Positions 46,426-58,508 of a DNA stretch of 64,000 nt are shown piece after piece. The notes beneath the pieces are model-generated. The model was given only the letters and a program-made list of their open reading frames with translations. It was not told the origin of the DNA and did no database searches. Each line of letters begins with the position of its first letter. Position 1 is the stretch's first letter. Both the position numbers and the translations under genes were made by a program. The stretch is from Jackrogersella multiformis (Eukaryota; Ascomycota; Sordariomycetes; Xylariales; Hypoxylaceae), in assembly GCA_902806575.1 (NCBI GenBank), contig CADCXD010000001.1:3100001-3164000 (forward strand), read 5' to 3'.

Positions 46426-48420
46426 ATGTCCAAGGATTATGGCGTCGTCAAAGACACCTCACTACCCCTCAGCCAAGTCCGGGATCGAAATTCCTCCTCC
46501 ATCATCTCTTCCGTGCTAAACATCAAGGAGCAAGCTGTCACGAGGGATAACTGGCTTAAGTCCCTTGAATGTCTCTACTTGTCCGATGATAACGAGGAGC
46601 CTAGTGGGAAACGGAGGCGTGTGTCTGATGGTAGCATCGACACCGGTTCCTTGGAGCTATTGAGAAGAAAGTACCTAAATCCCGTATCGAACCGTGAGGA
46701 CGGAAGGGATTATGTAGCCGTCTCGTACACCTGGAATCCCTCGAAGGAGGAGGAGGCCGAGGAGGAAGCTGAAGGGCACTACCTCATCGAGCCGCGGAGA
46801 GCTGGAGAGCATGCGCTGCCTAGCGAAGTGAGGGGCGTGGTCTGGAACCGAGTGCTCAACTACGCCGATCATGTGGGCTGCGAAAATATATGGATCGACC
46901 GGGAGTGTATAGACCAGGACAACAAAGTAGCTCAGGAGGAAGCTATTCAAAGCATGCACCTGGTATATAGTCTGAGCAAGTGGCCAATTGCCCTCCTCAC
47001 GCGTACGATCGATACTGCGGAAGAGCTCGATCTTCTCGCCGACTTACTGGACGGCGGAGTGGATCCCGAATATGAGCCAGCCTTACTAGCTCTCCTGGAC
47101 GATATCACGTCCAATTTATGGTGGACCAGGGCTTGGCCGTTCCAGGAAGATTATAGAGCTTCTACCCGCATGACATTTCTTATCCCACACCATAGCGGCT
47201 TAGAGAGACGCAAGCAAGCTGCGAGGGACGATTTTGGGCAGCCCCTCCTGGGCACCGTCGAAGGCGAAATCTGTATAAAATCTACGGATTTCAAGAGAAT
47301 GGCCACAGAATTCTGCCTTTCGTATCGGAAGAGGTCAAAGGACAAAGATATTTGCGATAAGATACTCAGAACCGCCGCCAAGTATAACGTTCTCCTCAAA
47401 GAGGAGTGCTCGCCCCTAGGCCTTTGGTCTGTATCTCGTTCTATGTCTCCGACAATTCTTTCGGATATAGTCTTGCGCGACATCGGGAAAGAATCCGACC
47501 GCCTTGCTATAATGGCAAATTGTTGCGGGTATATCACTCGCCTCGACACGAACTCTCTCAACAGCGACAGCAGCAGCCTAAGTTTATCTATCCTCGCTCT
47601 ATACCTGCTAAACGGCGAGATAATAGAAAACGACATAGACCAGCCAAGCCGAGGAACGCTCGACGACAACATCCACGAATACCTGTCCAAGCAATCGCTC
47701 AATAGTTTCAGGCCCCCAATTGACGAAAAGGAGCTCACCTTCATCAAGAGCTGTCGCTTTATCGACCCCCAACTAACTGCAGATGGGACACAGACGAGTG
47801 GCTACCTCTGGAGATTAGGGAAAGTAATACGTCGCGACCCGATGAAGTTGGAAAAATACAGCACCTTGCCACCGCTTGATAAATTCGCCACGGAGCTTCA
47901 GTTTAGCGAGTATGGACGTTCATATCCCGACATCGCAATACGTCTGGGAGTATGGCTGCGCAAAGCCCCTACTCCTCGCTACGGCAAGCGCAGCTCTCGT
48001 CCTGGCGAGTGGGACGATTGGATGGCCGATAACATCGAGAAAGCCCTCCTAGAAGGGAATGCTCTTCGGCTAGGAAGCCTCGTTCATCCTAAATATGGGG
48101 CGATAGGCACCCCTTATCAGGCAATCTTTGTAGGTGAAAGCGGAAGCGATTGGGAAGACGAGACCGTGAAGAGATACGTTTTCACGTCGTCGCGACCGTC
48201 TAGACATGCTCCGCTGGTGGAAATCAAGAAACACGTGTCTCTGGAAGTCGAGGTTGAGTGGCCGAAGCAGGAAGAACCTGACGACCATTCACCGTCCACA
48301 CTACCGAAACTCTACATCAAGCGCTGGCTCAACGGGCTCTGCCTCCATGAGCTCTTCGAAGGAGATAGACCTCAACCCCGGCCCGTCTTGTTTCCTTGGC
48401 CTCGTGCTCTCTTGGAATAG
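46426..48420 (+). CDS. HET-domain protein 2 (divergent)
   Basis: Second HET-domain protein, 664 aa, single exon, clearly different from the first. Blocks are recognisable but divergent: YVAVSYTWNPS (96-106) where the consensus is YxALSYxWG; CENIWIDRECIDQDN (152-166) for WIDxLCIxQ, with Glu in place of the usual Ala/Leu; and NLWWTRAWPFQEDYRAS (230-246) for WxxRxWxxQE. A Lys/Arg cluster GKRRRV (61-66) and an acidic insertion EEEAEEEAEG inside the domain are distinctive. The remaining 400 residues (FCLSYRKRSKDKD, DRLAIMANCCGYITRLD, LSLSILALYLLNGEII) match the tail often found in HET proteins of this subgroup. Followed by about 1 kb without genes. Confidence 0.85.
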   Translation: MSKDYGVVKDTSLPLSQVRDRNSSSIISSVLNIKEQAVTRDNWLKSLECLYLSDDNEEPSGKRRRVSDGSIDTGSLELLRRKYLNPVSNREDGRDYVAVSYTWNPSKEEEAEEEAEGHYLIEPRRAGEHALPSEVRGVVWNRVLNYADHVGCENIWIDRECIDQDNKVAQEEAIQSMHLVYSLSKWPIALLTRTIDTAEELDLLADLLDGGVDPEYEPALLALLDDITSNLWWTRAWPFQEDYRASTRMTFLIPHHSGLERRKQAARDDFGQPLLGTVEGEICIKSTDFKRMATEFCLSYRKRSKDKDICDKILRTAAKYNVLLKEECSPLGLWSVSRSMSPTILSDIVLRDIGKESDRLAIMANCCGYITRLDTNSLNSDSSSLSLSILALYLLNGEIIENDIDQPSRGTLDDNIHEYLSKQSLNSFRPPIDEKELTFIKSCRFIDPQLTADGTQTSGYLWRLGKVIRRDPMKLEKYSTLPPLDKFATELQFSEYGRSYPDIAIRLGVWLRKAPTPRYGKRSSRPGEWDDWMADNIEKALLEGNALRLGSLVHPKYGAIGTPYQAIFVGESGSDWEDETVKRYVFTSSRPSRHAPLVEIKKHVSLEVEVEWPKQEEPDDHSPSTLPKLYIKRWLNGLCLHELFEGDRPQPRPVLFPWPRALLE

Positions 48421-49517
48421 ACGACTCAATATCACGGCTGATTACGGCTTATACGAAGGATGATCGTGGAACGAGAGACGCTCGGCAGTATCTGGAGGTG
48501 GTAGAATATGAAGAAACGTTAATCATTGGCATCGGTGTTTTCGGAGAGCATTGCATTTTGTTTACTATGTGTGTATAAGAAACTTTATAAGTGGAAATAA
48601 GGATATAGAATCTAAAGACTAGACAAATAAATGAATATGTCTAAACTCAAAGAGAAACGTACTAATCATATGGAATTGCTGATTGTGAGCTGTTTACCTA
48701 CGTAGGGTACGTAAACCCACGAGTGAGCCTCTCAGAATACCTAGATTCCAAAGCATTCCTTACAAACTTAGCTCCGGAAAGACATCTCTAAGCTCGTGAG
48801 CGAAATTGTAAGCTAGGAATAGGTCTTCTTACAATGTCCTTATAGCTTTCCTATTTCGAATCACCTTTGGCCGTACAACATACGAAACGACTTCACACCG
48901 AGGAACCTTGTTCAAAAGTCATAACATCCAATCTACGAATTTTTATATTCGTCCGTCTCTCATTTTGTTTTTGTAGCAAGGTAAGATAAGCTACCTATTC
49001 GGTGTGTGAGTACTCCGTCAAGAAAAGAAAAATCCCGTAAATCGTAGAACTAGCCACATGAAAGAAAACCCAGGTCAAATTCTCTTCTGGTTACCATGGC
49101 TCCCTCGCAACATACTGGTACATGAATAGAGAGCTTTTGCCGGTCGGCGAGGCAATAGGAAATAAAGGAATGGGAGGGGGTGGGGGTTGTATGATTTCGA
49201 GCACCAACACTGTCTGTCCTGCGATGGCTACGCGAGTAGTGACGCGACAATACAACGATGCGACAAAACCCAAAAATGGTGTAAATGCGACAACTGATCC
49301 ACCTGATTTCTGTTTGGGGCATATTTTAGCCGCCCGTGAGTTTCATTTCCTTGAGAAATACCAAACTCCATTGCTATCTGTCCCACACAAAAGAAACAAA
49401 ATGCATACACGGCACTCCAATCCATTAAACGCCATGCTGTGGACAACACTTATAAAACGATGGTTATGTAATAGGGACGCCAGAGTGCTTCCGATAAACG
49501 CAAGTTAAAATAGCGAA
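48421..49517. other. Intergenic, no gene recognised
   Basis: Convergent 3' regions of HET gene 2 and RIM15. Small frames here match nothing and have poor starts. Confidence 0.5.
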
Positions 49518-52500
49518 TCAGCTTCGATTCACTCGAAGAACAGTATCAGAATGTTTCATGGACGGTCGTGGCGTTGGTTCCTCCGCTGCTTCGTCTTGTG
49601 CGGTGGATGTTGATCGTGGTGTTCTATCAGAGCCTTCTTCGCTATTGTCTGGGTCAAGGGTTGGAGAAGCTTCGGGAGGCGTTTGCAAAGAGGTCTTCGG
49701 CGGCGATCTAGCACCTGAGAGAGGCGAGACATCGGCTTCTCTCGACGGGGCTACTACCTGTATTGCAGGTTCTGGTGTAGCATCGGACGAGATGGCCATA
49801 CTGTCATGGCTATTTGCTCTCATCATTTCAATACCAAGTTTTGAACTGGGCGGTGGTGGCTTACTACGGAAACCACGGTCTCCACGATCTCGGTGTGTGC
49901 CAAGCTCATCATCTTCATCGTCTGCAGAGTCGTTGCCTTCGACACGCCGCTTCTCGAGATGCTCGCGTCTCGAACGTAATTTCTCTAGAGATCGTTGAGG
50001 AACTGGCATCCTGGGTTGCTCCATTTGAGCCGGAGCTGACTGCTGAGAAATAAGCGGGATTGGCATCTTCGAGGCCCCCCCAGAGGCCACAGCTGCCTCT
50101 TCGTTACATATTCCAAGACCAGACTCCTCTCCCCACTCTCCTGTAGCTTTGCGACTAATCATCACAGGTAGCTCCTCGGTGGTTGCCGACTCGGAGTCCC
50201 CAAAAAGCTAGAACTTATGGAATCCTCTCTGCTCGAGCCCCTGAAGCTACTACTTCCTGGGTGAGCAAACCCGGATGACGCTGACGTAGGACTGTCTCCC
50301 AAACGTGCGTTGTTCAATTTCGCACTGGTGATGGGATTTGGAATCGGCACCGACAGAATTTGACCTGGCGAAGGCGGCTTCCATTGGCAAAGATTGGAAA
50401 GGACTTCAGTGAGTTTAGAAGAGCTAATGGGCTTCTCAATGAGGGAGTCGAAGTAATGAGGGGCTTGCAACTCCTTCAAATAGGCAGTTATGGCGACGAT
50501 AGGCGTGTGAGCGTTAACGTTCTTAACTTCGCGAATCATTCGTGCAACATCTGATCCGCTTATTTCAGGCAGTTTGAATTCGGTGAAGATTATATCAAAT
50601 TTTATTTCGCTAACGGCGTATCTAACTGCATCGGAGCCGGTCGACGCAGAGATGGTACGGCACCGAAGTTTCTCGAGTAGTTTCTCCATAACCATCCGCG
50701 AAACTGGGTGATCCTCGCAGATAAGAACATCTAGAGAACGGAACGTTGGACTATCAACCATAATAGCCGACATTCGGCGAGACGATTGGCGACGCCGCTG
50801 TACTTTAAGCAGGGCATTTGCCCTCTCGCCTTCGTTATCTGATGACGAGGGAGACATATCGAACACTTGGCTTCGGCGATTGCGATGATGCGCAAGAAGG
50901 TCAGCCGCTACGGGACTACCTTCTTGGGAGCCTACGGTCAGAGACCGCGACCGCGTTGAGGATCCGCTCGCTTGCCTCGGGGTCCCTATTGTTTTATGCG
51001 GGGAGAGCGGCAGCGGGGGCAGCGCACCCTTACCCTTCACGGGGGATGCGGCAGCTACACTTGCCGACTTTTGGAGGCTAGGGTTGGGGCGTGGTACATC
51101 GAAGAAGCTCCCAGGCTGTAGAGAACCAGACCCAGATTGTTGCGAGAGGCTAGAGGAATTGCTTGAAGCTTTCCTACGACCTTCAGCTCCCTGGCCTGTA
51201 TGGAAAGATACAAGAAGTGGCGAAGACGGTTGTGAGGCGCGACTAGGGGACGAGTTGGCATGACTAGCTGCAGATGGAGACGCAGGGCGTTGCGACGCTG
51301 ACGCTTTGGCATTTGACAAAGTGCGTTGCACCGGCACAGTCATAACTGGACTCCCTTCAAGCGCTGGAGCTGGAGACGTCGGATTGTTCCCTCCAGGACT
51401 CGTTCCGGATCTGTTCTGGGCTGCTATCGCTTGAGCCTTCAACTGCTGGATGACATCTTTGTTGGCTTTGTCAAGAACTGTCAAATTCTTGAAAGCAAAC
51501 GTTCCAAAATCATCCGAAGCCACCGGCTCACTAAGTCGTCGAGTCTTTAGATCTCGGATGTGTGGTGGTATATGCAATGGCATCAGGCCCCGTTTGATCT
51601 GGTTAACCTGAACTTGGGAGCGAACTCGGGATAGAGCGTCATGTGGACGGTCGGAATAATCAGGCGTCGCAACAGAAGGAGGCGATATTTGGTCTTCCAT
51701 CTCCTCGGTAAAAGACTGTAGAGTGGCACCACGGGCATCGAAGTACTCTGTATCTTCGGGGTTTTCTGGCTGTGGCACAAACTCGGCATCATCTTGGAGT
51801 AGTGTCTCCCAATTGACGCCTTCAAACCAAGAATGGCTTCTAATCTCCTCGCCACCAGAAGCATGTTTCTCCTCGCGATTAGCGCCTAGCCTCTGTTGGG
51901 GTTCGATGCACAGCAGTCTGTTAATAAGGTCCTTCGCTTCAGGCGAAACGTCGTCCGGCTCTCCAGGCCACATTATCTTTCGGGTAAGTATATTTTCGAA
52001 AACCTGCTCGGCCTCGCTAGCATGAAAAGGGGGGAAGCCGTAGAGGAACTCGAACATGATACAACCGACCGACCACCAGTCGCTAGTCTCGTCTTGTCTA
52101 GCCCCTTTGATTGTTTCAGGCGCAAGATAATCAGGGGTGCCCACGAACCGACGATTTGTATCTTCGGGGTCGAACAGAGCCATTGGAGGAGGCATCATGC
52201 TTGATTGAGGTGGGGTATTCCTATGCAACTCGCTGTTCTGGCTGCTAGTCTGATGAAGAGACGGAAGGTCAGGGGAAGCATTGCCAGCGTCGCTCCCGTC
52301 ATCGTGCGGAGATCGTACACTAGATTGGCTGTGTTGAGGGTCACTTAAAGAGAAATTTCCCATCATATGCGTCAGCGTTTCGCTACCACCACTATCACTA
52401 CGCTGGCCAGAGATGCGGCGTGGCTCTTGGTGGACTGATGACAGATTAAAATATGATGGCTGTCCAATTCCATTATCAGGAGTAATCTGGGGGGTTGTGG

Positions 52501-55269
52501 CAGGAGAAAGGTGGCTACCATGCAAATCCAACGAAGTTGATCGAGATGACGCAACAGAACCTGACCGAACGAAAGGGCCTGTCTTGAGTAAGTCCGGAGT
52601 AGGCTCAGCAGTTCCGCTATTCAGAGCTCTCTTCTGACGACCGATCAATCCCATGCGTGACAAGCCGAAATCAGTCAGCTTGAGGTGACCCTTTTGGTCG
52701 ATGAGCAAATTGTCGGGCTTTAGATCACGATGGATGATGCCTCGGTCGTGCAGATGCTCTACACCGAGAATAACCTCACCGAGATACTTCTTCACCCACT
52801 CTTCTGGCAGGCCGCCTAGGACTTTGATGAGGGAGGCACAATCACCACCGTTCAAATACTCCATCACAAGGTATAGATAATCCTTGCTAGAGAATGTCCA
52901 ATACAGCTTTGCAACGAATTCACTCTCTCCTTGCCACATCATGATAGCCCGTTCAGCTTTCACATTGGTGACTTGATTCTTGGCCACCATATCTGCTTTC
53001 TTCAAGACCTTGATGGCGAAATATTCGCCTGTCGACTTTTTCTTTGACAGATAGACACTACCAAAAGCGCCCCTGCTGATCGGCTTGATGATTTCAAAAT
53101 CTTTAATGGAAGGAGGGACAGCACGCGCCATCGGGGGATGATTGACAGCATTTAATCGCGGGGATGCGGGTGCCCGGTTTGGAAATTCCGATAAAGCTGC
53201 TGAGGACTGTCGGCGATGGTGCGTAATTATGGCCGGCGAGCTGAATTCACTATTGTGAAGCATGGGAGACGCCTCTGGAGAGGTGACACCATCTTGTGAA
53301 TATTGAAGATTCCGAGGCTTATGGATTCGTAACGGTGACGATGGTTGAGTACCTCTAGAAGGCGATTCCTGGCGGTGAGGCGACGATGTACCGGCAAGGA
53401 TGAGGCTTCGCCTATGGTGTTGCCGCGCACTAGTAGCTCGTCGCAGGCTACCAAATTCGGACATAGGCGAGTCCGTACGAGGTGGTTGGCGCGCTATGGA
53501 AGTGGACCTGACGCTGCCATCGCTATCTCCAGCATCATGTTCAAGTAGGGTCGACCCTCGACGGGAATCTCGGGACTGGTGGGTGGTACCGAGTGCTTCG
53601 CGATGTGACTTGGGCGTTGGGCATTCCCTAGGGCTGCTTGACCTTGTCGACTCGATAACAGAAGACGTGCGTCTCTTGTCACCTATATCGTTCAGATCCA
53701 CGGTCTTTAGAGCAAGTGCCAATGATGAGGTAGTCTCAAAGGATGCAGGGAACACAGGTTCTTCCTGTACCACTGGAGTTTCTTCAACATATTCCTCGTC
53801 GTCGTCGTCTTCTTCTTCTTCTTCGCCCTCTTCGTCCTCAGTTGAGTCACTGAGGCCGGCCGCGATACGCGCTGCCTTACGCATCGCATCTTCAATGCAA
53901 TTTTCAACAATGACTGTGAACTCAATTCGAATACGTTCTGCGTATTCGATAATTCTCCTATGCCGGAATACAGCTTCAACCTTCTCCTTAGAGATCCTCT
54001 CGGTCTCCGCACATAGCAAAGCTAAGCCTTGCTCTTGCTCAAGTGTGTTTGATCCAGGGGATTGCCATTGGAGCACCTGGGATATGCGAGACTCGGACTG
54101 CGGCGACTGGGTGCGAAACTCGCCGGTAGCTTGGGACGAGGATTCTTTGATTGCAGGGGTGCTGATCTCGATAGCGGTATCGCAGAGATCTAAAAGCAGC
54201 TCGACAATGCGAGCTTGAGGGCGCCGTACGGCAAAGGATCGAGAGCGAGAGTGGCCAAATCCTGTCGATCGATCCCTCGACGAGGGAGTAGGCGATGCTG
54301 CCCCGGGGGAGGATGTGCTGGAAGATGGCCCGATCGGGAGTCCCTTGTATTCGGCAGTAGGAATCGATCCGATCTCTCCCGAAAGAGTTCGACTCTTGCG
54401 TGCTTCTAGCGCATCCAGCACCTTGACGATGGCGTGCCGGTGCTCAGTCAAGTTTTCTTGGGTCATCTGAACATCCATCTCAGCTCGATGCTCTTGGAGG
54501 CATAGGTCTGTGTGCTTCTCGAACCACCAAGGGGGGATTTGACGCTCGCAGATTCGGCAGAGAACCGGTAGCGGCGGGGGATGGTTGGCAGGGTCCTCGT
54601 TACCAGACTCGGCCAGTTGAGTAAGATAGCTGGCAAGGACCTCGGCACCTGACCCAAGGGAATCTACAAGGAGTGGCGCCAGGTCAATTTTAATCTCTCG
54701 GGGTGCAATCCACGGTCGTATCATCCACATAGTCTAAAGAAGTGAGCTTCTAATTCTTCTCGGGGACGGAGATGTTTTCTTACGTGACTTTCACCTCCAG
54801 TAGTACGATCATACACCATAATCCCCTGGGCCTCGAGCTCAACCGTAACAGGGCCAGCTTCATTGTCCTCGGGCTCCTTGCAGCTTTCCGTAGGGTATAA
54901 CTTGGACAGGGCGCCTAGGAAAACAGTGAAACGAATATACTGGCTACGCGAATCATCCTCCTTCATCGAATCAATCGCTTCGGCAAATGCGGACTTGTCC
55001 TCGCTAATAATCAAATCGGCAATCGGACTCCCCTCAACGGAGTTCGGCTCTGTCCCAATCACATCAGCCCAGGACGGGCTGACCCACCGGATAGAACCAT
55101 CGAGGTTGAGGTCGACGATAACGTTCAAAGTCTGTTCTGCAGCCTCACGAAGTTCCTCACGCTCTTCCCGGATGTCAGCGCTCAATGATCTTTCCATTGA
55201 ACGGCCGATGGCTTGGGCACGAAGCGAGCTAACAGCCGGAGGGGCTAATCTGCTCGTATCCTCATCCAT
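49518..55269 (-). CDS. RIM15: RIM15-type AGC protein kinase with PAS, zinc-finger-like and receiver domains; frame change near the C-terminus
   Basis: Nutrient/stress-signalling kinase of the RIM15/cek1 (Greatwall-like) family, governing quiescence and stress programmes. Exon 1 54784-55269 (162 codons, ATG at 55269), intron 54734-54783 (50 nt), exon 2 50162-54733. Domains: PAS-like 40-155 (LNVIVDLNLDGSIRWVSPSW), Cys/His cluster at about 220 (CRICERQIPPWW, H, C), kinase from about 708 (ISRGAFGSVYL, HRDLKPDN about 830, DFGLS) with a 200-residue insert before GTPDYLAPE (about 1035), receiver domain about 1495-1610 (VLICEDHPVSRMVMEKLLEK, ITAYL, EKP). Exon 2 ends at TGA 50162, about 1685 aa. A further 49518-50163 in another frame (ISRKATGEWGEESGLGI onward) looks like the rest of the tail, so an indel or an intron with poor signals lies near 50165. 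AGGGG stress-element-like motifs sit upstream (55685-55700). Confidence 0.88.
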
Positions 55270-55685
55270 TGTTCAAAAGAGACAGGCGCGGCACTCAATT
55301 GCGAGGATGGCATCGGGTAGAAAGTCTGTCGGATCGAAAAGAAGCTATATGAATTTAAGCAAGGGCGCAAACGCGTCCGGACGGAAGCAGAGCTGGCTGG
55401 CGTATAGCGAAATTTGGTTCTTGGTCAAAAATCGACCTTATGCAAAGCCAAGTTATCTGGCAGGAAGCCAGAGTCAGAAGCCCGCGAGAACCCGAGACAT
55501 GACTGTAAGTGACAGTGCGTAGTTGATCGGGTCACGCAGCTAGGTATAGCAGGAAATTCCGATGCGTTTGAGGATCGAGGGCGAGCCTCTCAGCTCACAC
55601 CGGAGCGGCCAGTACGCTCGAGCAATATCGCGATCCGGTCTTGTTGCTTATTGTTGACAAAGGGCGGTATCGACGAGAAAGCTTG

Positions 55686-55702
55686 CGGGGAGGGGAGGGG
55701 AG
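55686..55702. promoter_or_regulatory. AGGGG (STRE-like) block upstream of RIM15
   Basis: GGGGAGGGGAGGGGAGG contains overlapping AGGGG pentamers, the yeast stress-response element, about 420 bp upstream of the RIM15 start codon. Function here is inference. Confidence 0.35.
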
Positions 55703-56013
55703 GCCACAAGGGAAGAAGAGAGCGAGAGAGCACGAAGTCTACCGAAGGAGAATCGAAGTAAGAGCCAATTTGGTATATTTTCTGAGGTTTGCCATGTACA
55801 AAAATCTCCTTGTAGGAGGAGGAGGAATGAGTGCACCTGACGTAGGCAAGTTTAGTTAATGTTAATTGAAGGAGCACCGATTTTCAGTCGGAGTGGATAT
55901 ACCATTTCCAGCGCGGGTCACCTTTTTTTTCTCGTTCCTTCCCTTTTGGGCGGCGCGTAAAGGAAAGAGTCAGTTCAGTAAAAATAAAAATAAAAGAGGA
56001 AACCTTTCATGGT

Positions 56014-56103
56014 ATGGTAAGTACCTGAGTACCTACCTACATAATGTACCTAGGTGCTAGGTACCTAGGTAGCTACCTAGGTAGGTACACTAGGTACCTA
56101 AAT
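56014..56103. repeat. Dense cluster of ACCTAGGT palindromes
   Basis: About 90 bp consisting almost only of ACCTACCT, ACCTAGGT and GCTAGGTACC-type units, the strongest concentration in the window. Confidence 0.75.
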
Positions 56104-56482
56104 AGACTCCAGGACCTTGCTCTGTGTGGAAGTCGAACCTCCAGGGCTGTCGACCAACCGGCGGTAAATCCTTCTCTTAATCCCTCCACCTCTCATGCTG
56201 GGTACATACTACATAATAGCATACCTATTCCTTTAGTTGCACGCCGGTGCCTACCTACCTGCCTAGGTACATAATGTACCGACCTACCATAGAGCTTATT
56301 AATGAATTTAGAGAGAGGCATATTCATAATATTTATGGAACCCAAGGTTCTTTTCAAGGTTTCCAAGGTTAACACGGCTAAGGATTAGCGCTCTTTAAAC
56401 GTTGTCATGCGGAATTCGCTTCCCTCCCGACGACAGGGTACATGTACCCATCCCCATCCCCATCCCATCTCTCAACTAATCA

Positions 56483-56668
56483 GATACCTGCCTAGGTACT
56501 TACAATAGGTACCTAAGCTAGGTACCTAGGTAGGTAATCCACTAGTAGTTTTACGAAACATTCCATGGAATTTTCTGTCTCCTTTCCTTTTCGCTTCCAT
56601 TAGATATTCTACCCATCTACCTACCTAGGTACCTAGGTAGTAACTAGGTAGGTACCTAGGTAGGTAAT
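56483..56668. repeat. Two further ACCTAGGT clusters
   Basis: Clusters at 56483-56540 and 56617-56668 with overlapping TACCTAGGTA and ACCTACCTAGGT units, separated by about 75 bp of ordinary sequence. Confidence 0.7.
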
Positions 56669-57772
56669 CATCCTAAGCCGCGTCAGACGTTTAGGTATAT
56701 ACATATGGATACGTATGTGTTTTATACTTAATCATGATCCCTCGTGACGGATACTAACAAAAGAACTAAAAGCTTCTTACAAGTCACGATAGCTTCTAAC
56801 CTACCCACAGAGATATATTTCTCCGACGACCCACGACACGGACACCCAGATCTTAAGTAGGTCTTCAATGTTCAAATAACCCATGCAGCGGGGGCCACTA
56901 GCGTTTTGTCGGTTGCTACTGTCAGCAAATGAACGCCGGCGAGCATGGGTCCAGTGATTCTCTTGCAGACAGCCAACCCCATCCATGGAGTCCTGGGCCA
57001 ATGTTTACTCCTTGGGCCATACAAAACAATGCCCACCAAAGGGGGGGTATACGTCAAGGCTGCGTCGTTCCAAGAGGACGATAGCTTCGTCTTCATCATC
57101 CGTGTTTATGCAGTCATCTTATCTTGGGAATATGGAACCGACTTAGCAAACACACACAGACGCACACACGCACGCACACTTTCCCTCGATCGGGAATCCA
57201 ACTACATAATAGTGGTAATAATTATCCCTCCCTGTAGGTAAAGACGTTGCGTATGCATCTACTATATGTATGTACATATGTACGTTACGGAAGTAGGTGG
57301 TTCATAACGAGATATCGGCCGATGAATCCCCAAAATCCCGCTATTATCACGGCTCACTCTCTTTCGATTACCTAAAGGCCGAGTCGGCAAGGAACTTCTT
57401 CATCCCCGGGTCGATACGTTTTCTACCTGCCGGGAATACCTCCCTATGTGCCTAGTGTAGGTAGGTATGTAATAGGGATTACCCCGTCTCTCCGTATGAG
57501 AGGCCTACACACTACCTAGGTACAATAGCCTATCCCCTCAGAAGACTTCGAGCTACACAAGCACTACTTCGTTGGTCCTACGATTCACGTAAAGGAGGTT
57601 GCTTCAGATCCGATATGTATCGACCTTAGAAACTAACGGGATAAATACAAAAGAAGGAAAATGGGACGACCGGTAATATCGAGCGATCTTGGGAGTCGCT
57701 GAAACCGCTCCCATTCCACAACATCGTCACGACTATCACCCCACTACCTACTCGTTGCCCGTTGCCCATTGC

Positions 57773-57796
57773 CCACCACCACCACCACCACCACCA
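57773..57796. repeat. CCA trinucleotide repeat
   Basis: Eight consecutive CCA/ACC units in noncoding DNA. Confidence 0.85.
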
Positions 57797-58487
57797 TAAA
57801 CAGTAGTTCCCCAAATCCCCTCCCCAATGCAGCGACTAGAGCCAGCATGCAGCATGTACGCTTACATAGTACAAATACTTAGCCAATCTTCATTGATGAT
57901 GCCCTTATATCCACTAGCTCACCTCTCACATACAGTTCTACGGTCTACCAATCACTAGTGGCGATCTTTTAGTTACCTACCGGTAGCTTATTCCTCAACC
58001 GACGACAGCAATCCATATGTTAGGTATATACTGCCCGCTTTGCACTACCCGGTTGTCTCGTGCTTTTCTAAGGGGTCAATATTAGCGTAGGTAGTTTGGT
58101 TACTGAGATTCCTCTACAAGGTAGATGGTGATTAAATGCATACCGGTCCGTGGGTAGCATCGTTCTCGCAGCCGATGCAACGCAACCTCGTTTTAACCGA
58201 ATGATGTCAAACCTATCACCATTATCAATTCACAAGGTCTTTCTGTGCAATCGTAGATTACCATACACATCTAGTGCTTTCGAACAACTTGACGAGTTCG
58301 TAATGTCGTATTATGGCGGAGAGGGGAGCATTAATCCATGATGTGTTCCCAGTTCAAAAACGAGTGTCTCTTGATTCTCATGACCTCGACTCTGGTTGAC
58401 AGTCCAAAAAAATACACGAATATGATGAAGTATACGTATTAGTGTACATACATATTCATGACACATAATGGAGGGGACGATGGCCGG

Positions 58488-58508
58488 TCTAGACTCTAGA
58501 CTCTAGAC
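58488..58508. repeat. TCTAGAC x3 tandem repeat
   Basis: Three perfect tandem copies of the 7-mer TCTAGAC. Confidence 0.85.

Noticed and set aside
56105..56165. tRNA-like T-arm (GGTTCGACTTCC on the minus strand)
   Set aside because: The loop has one base too many and no matching acceptor or anticodon arm can be drawn.
56014..56668. Tandem ACCTAGGT arrays considered as telomere-like or CRISPR-like repeats
   Set aside because: The unit is not TTAGGG-like, there are no uniform spacers, and the same units are dispersed through the whole window.
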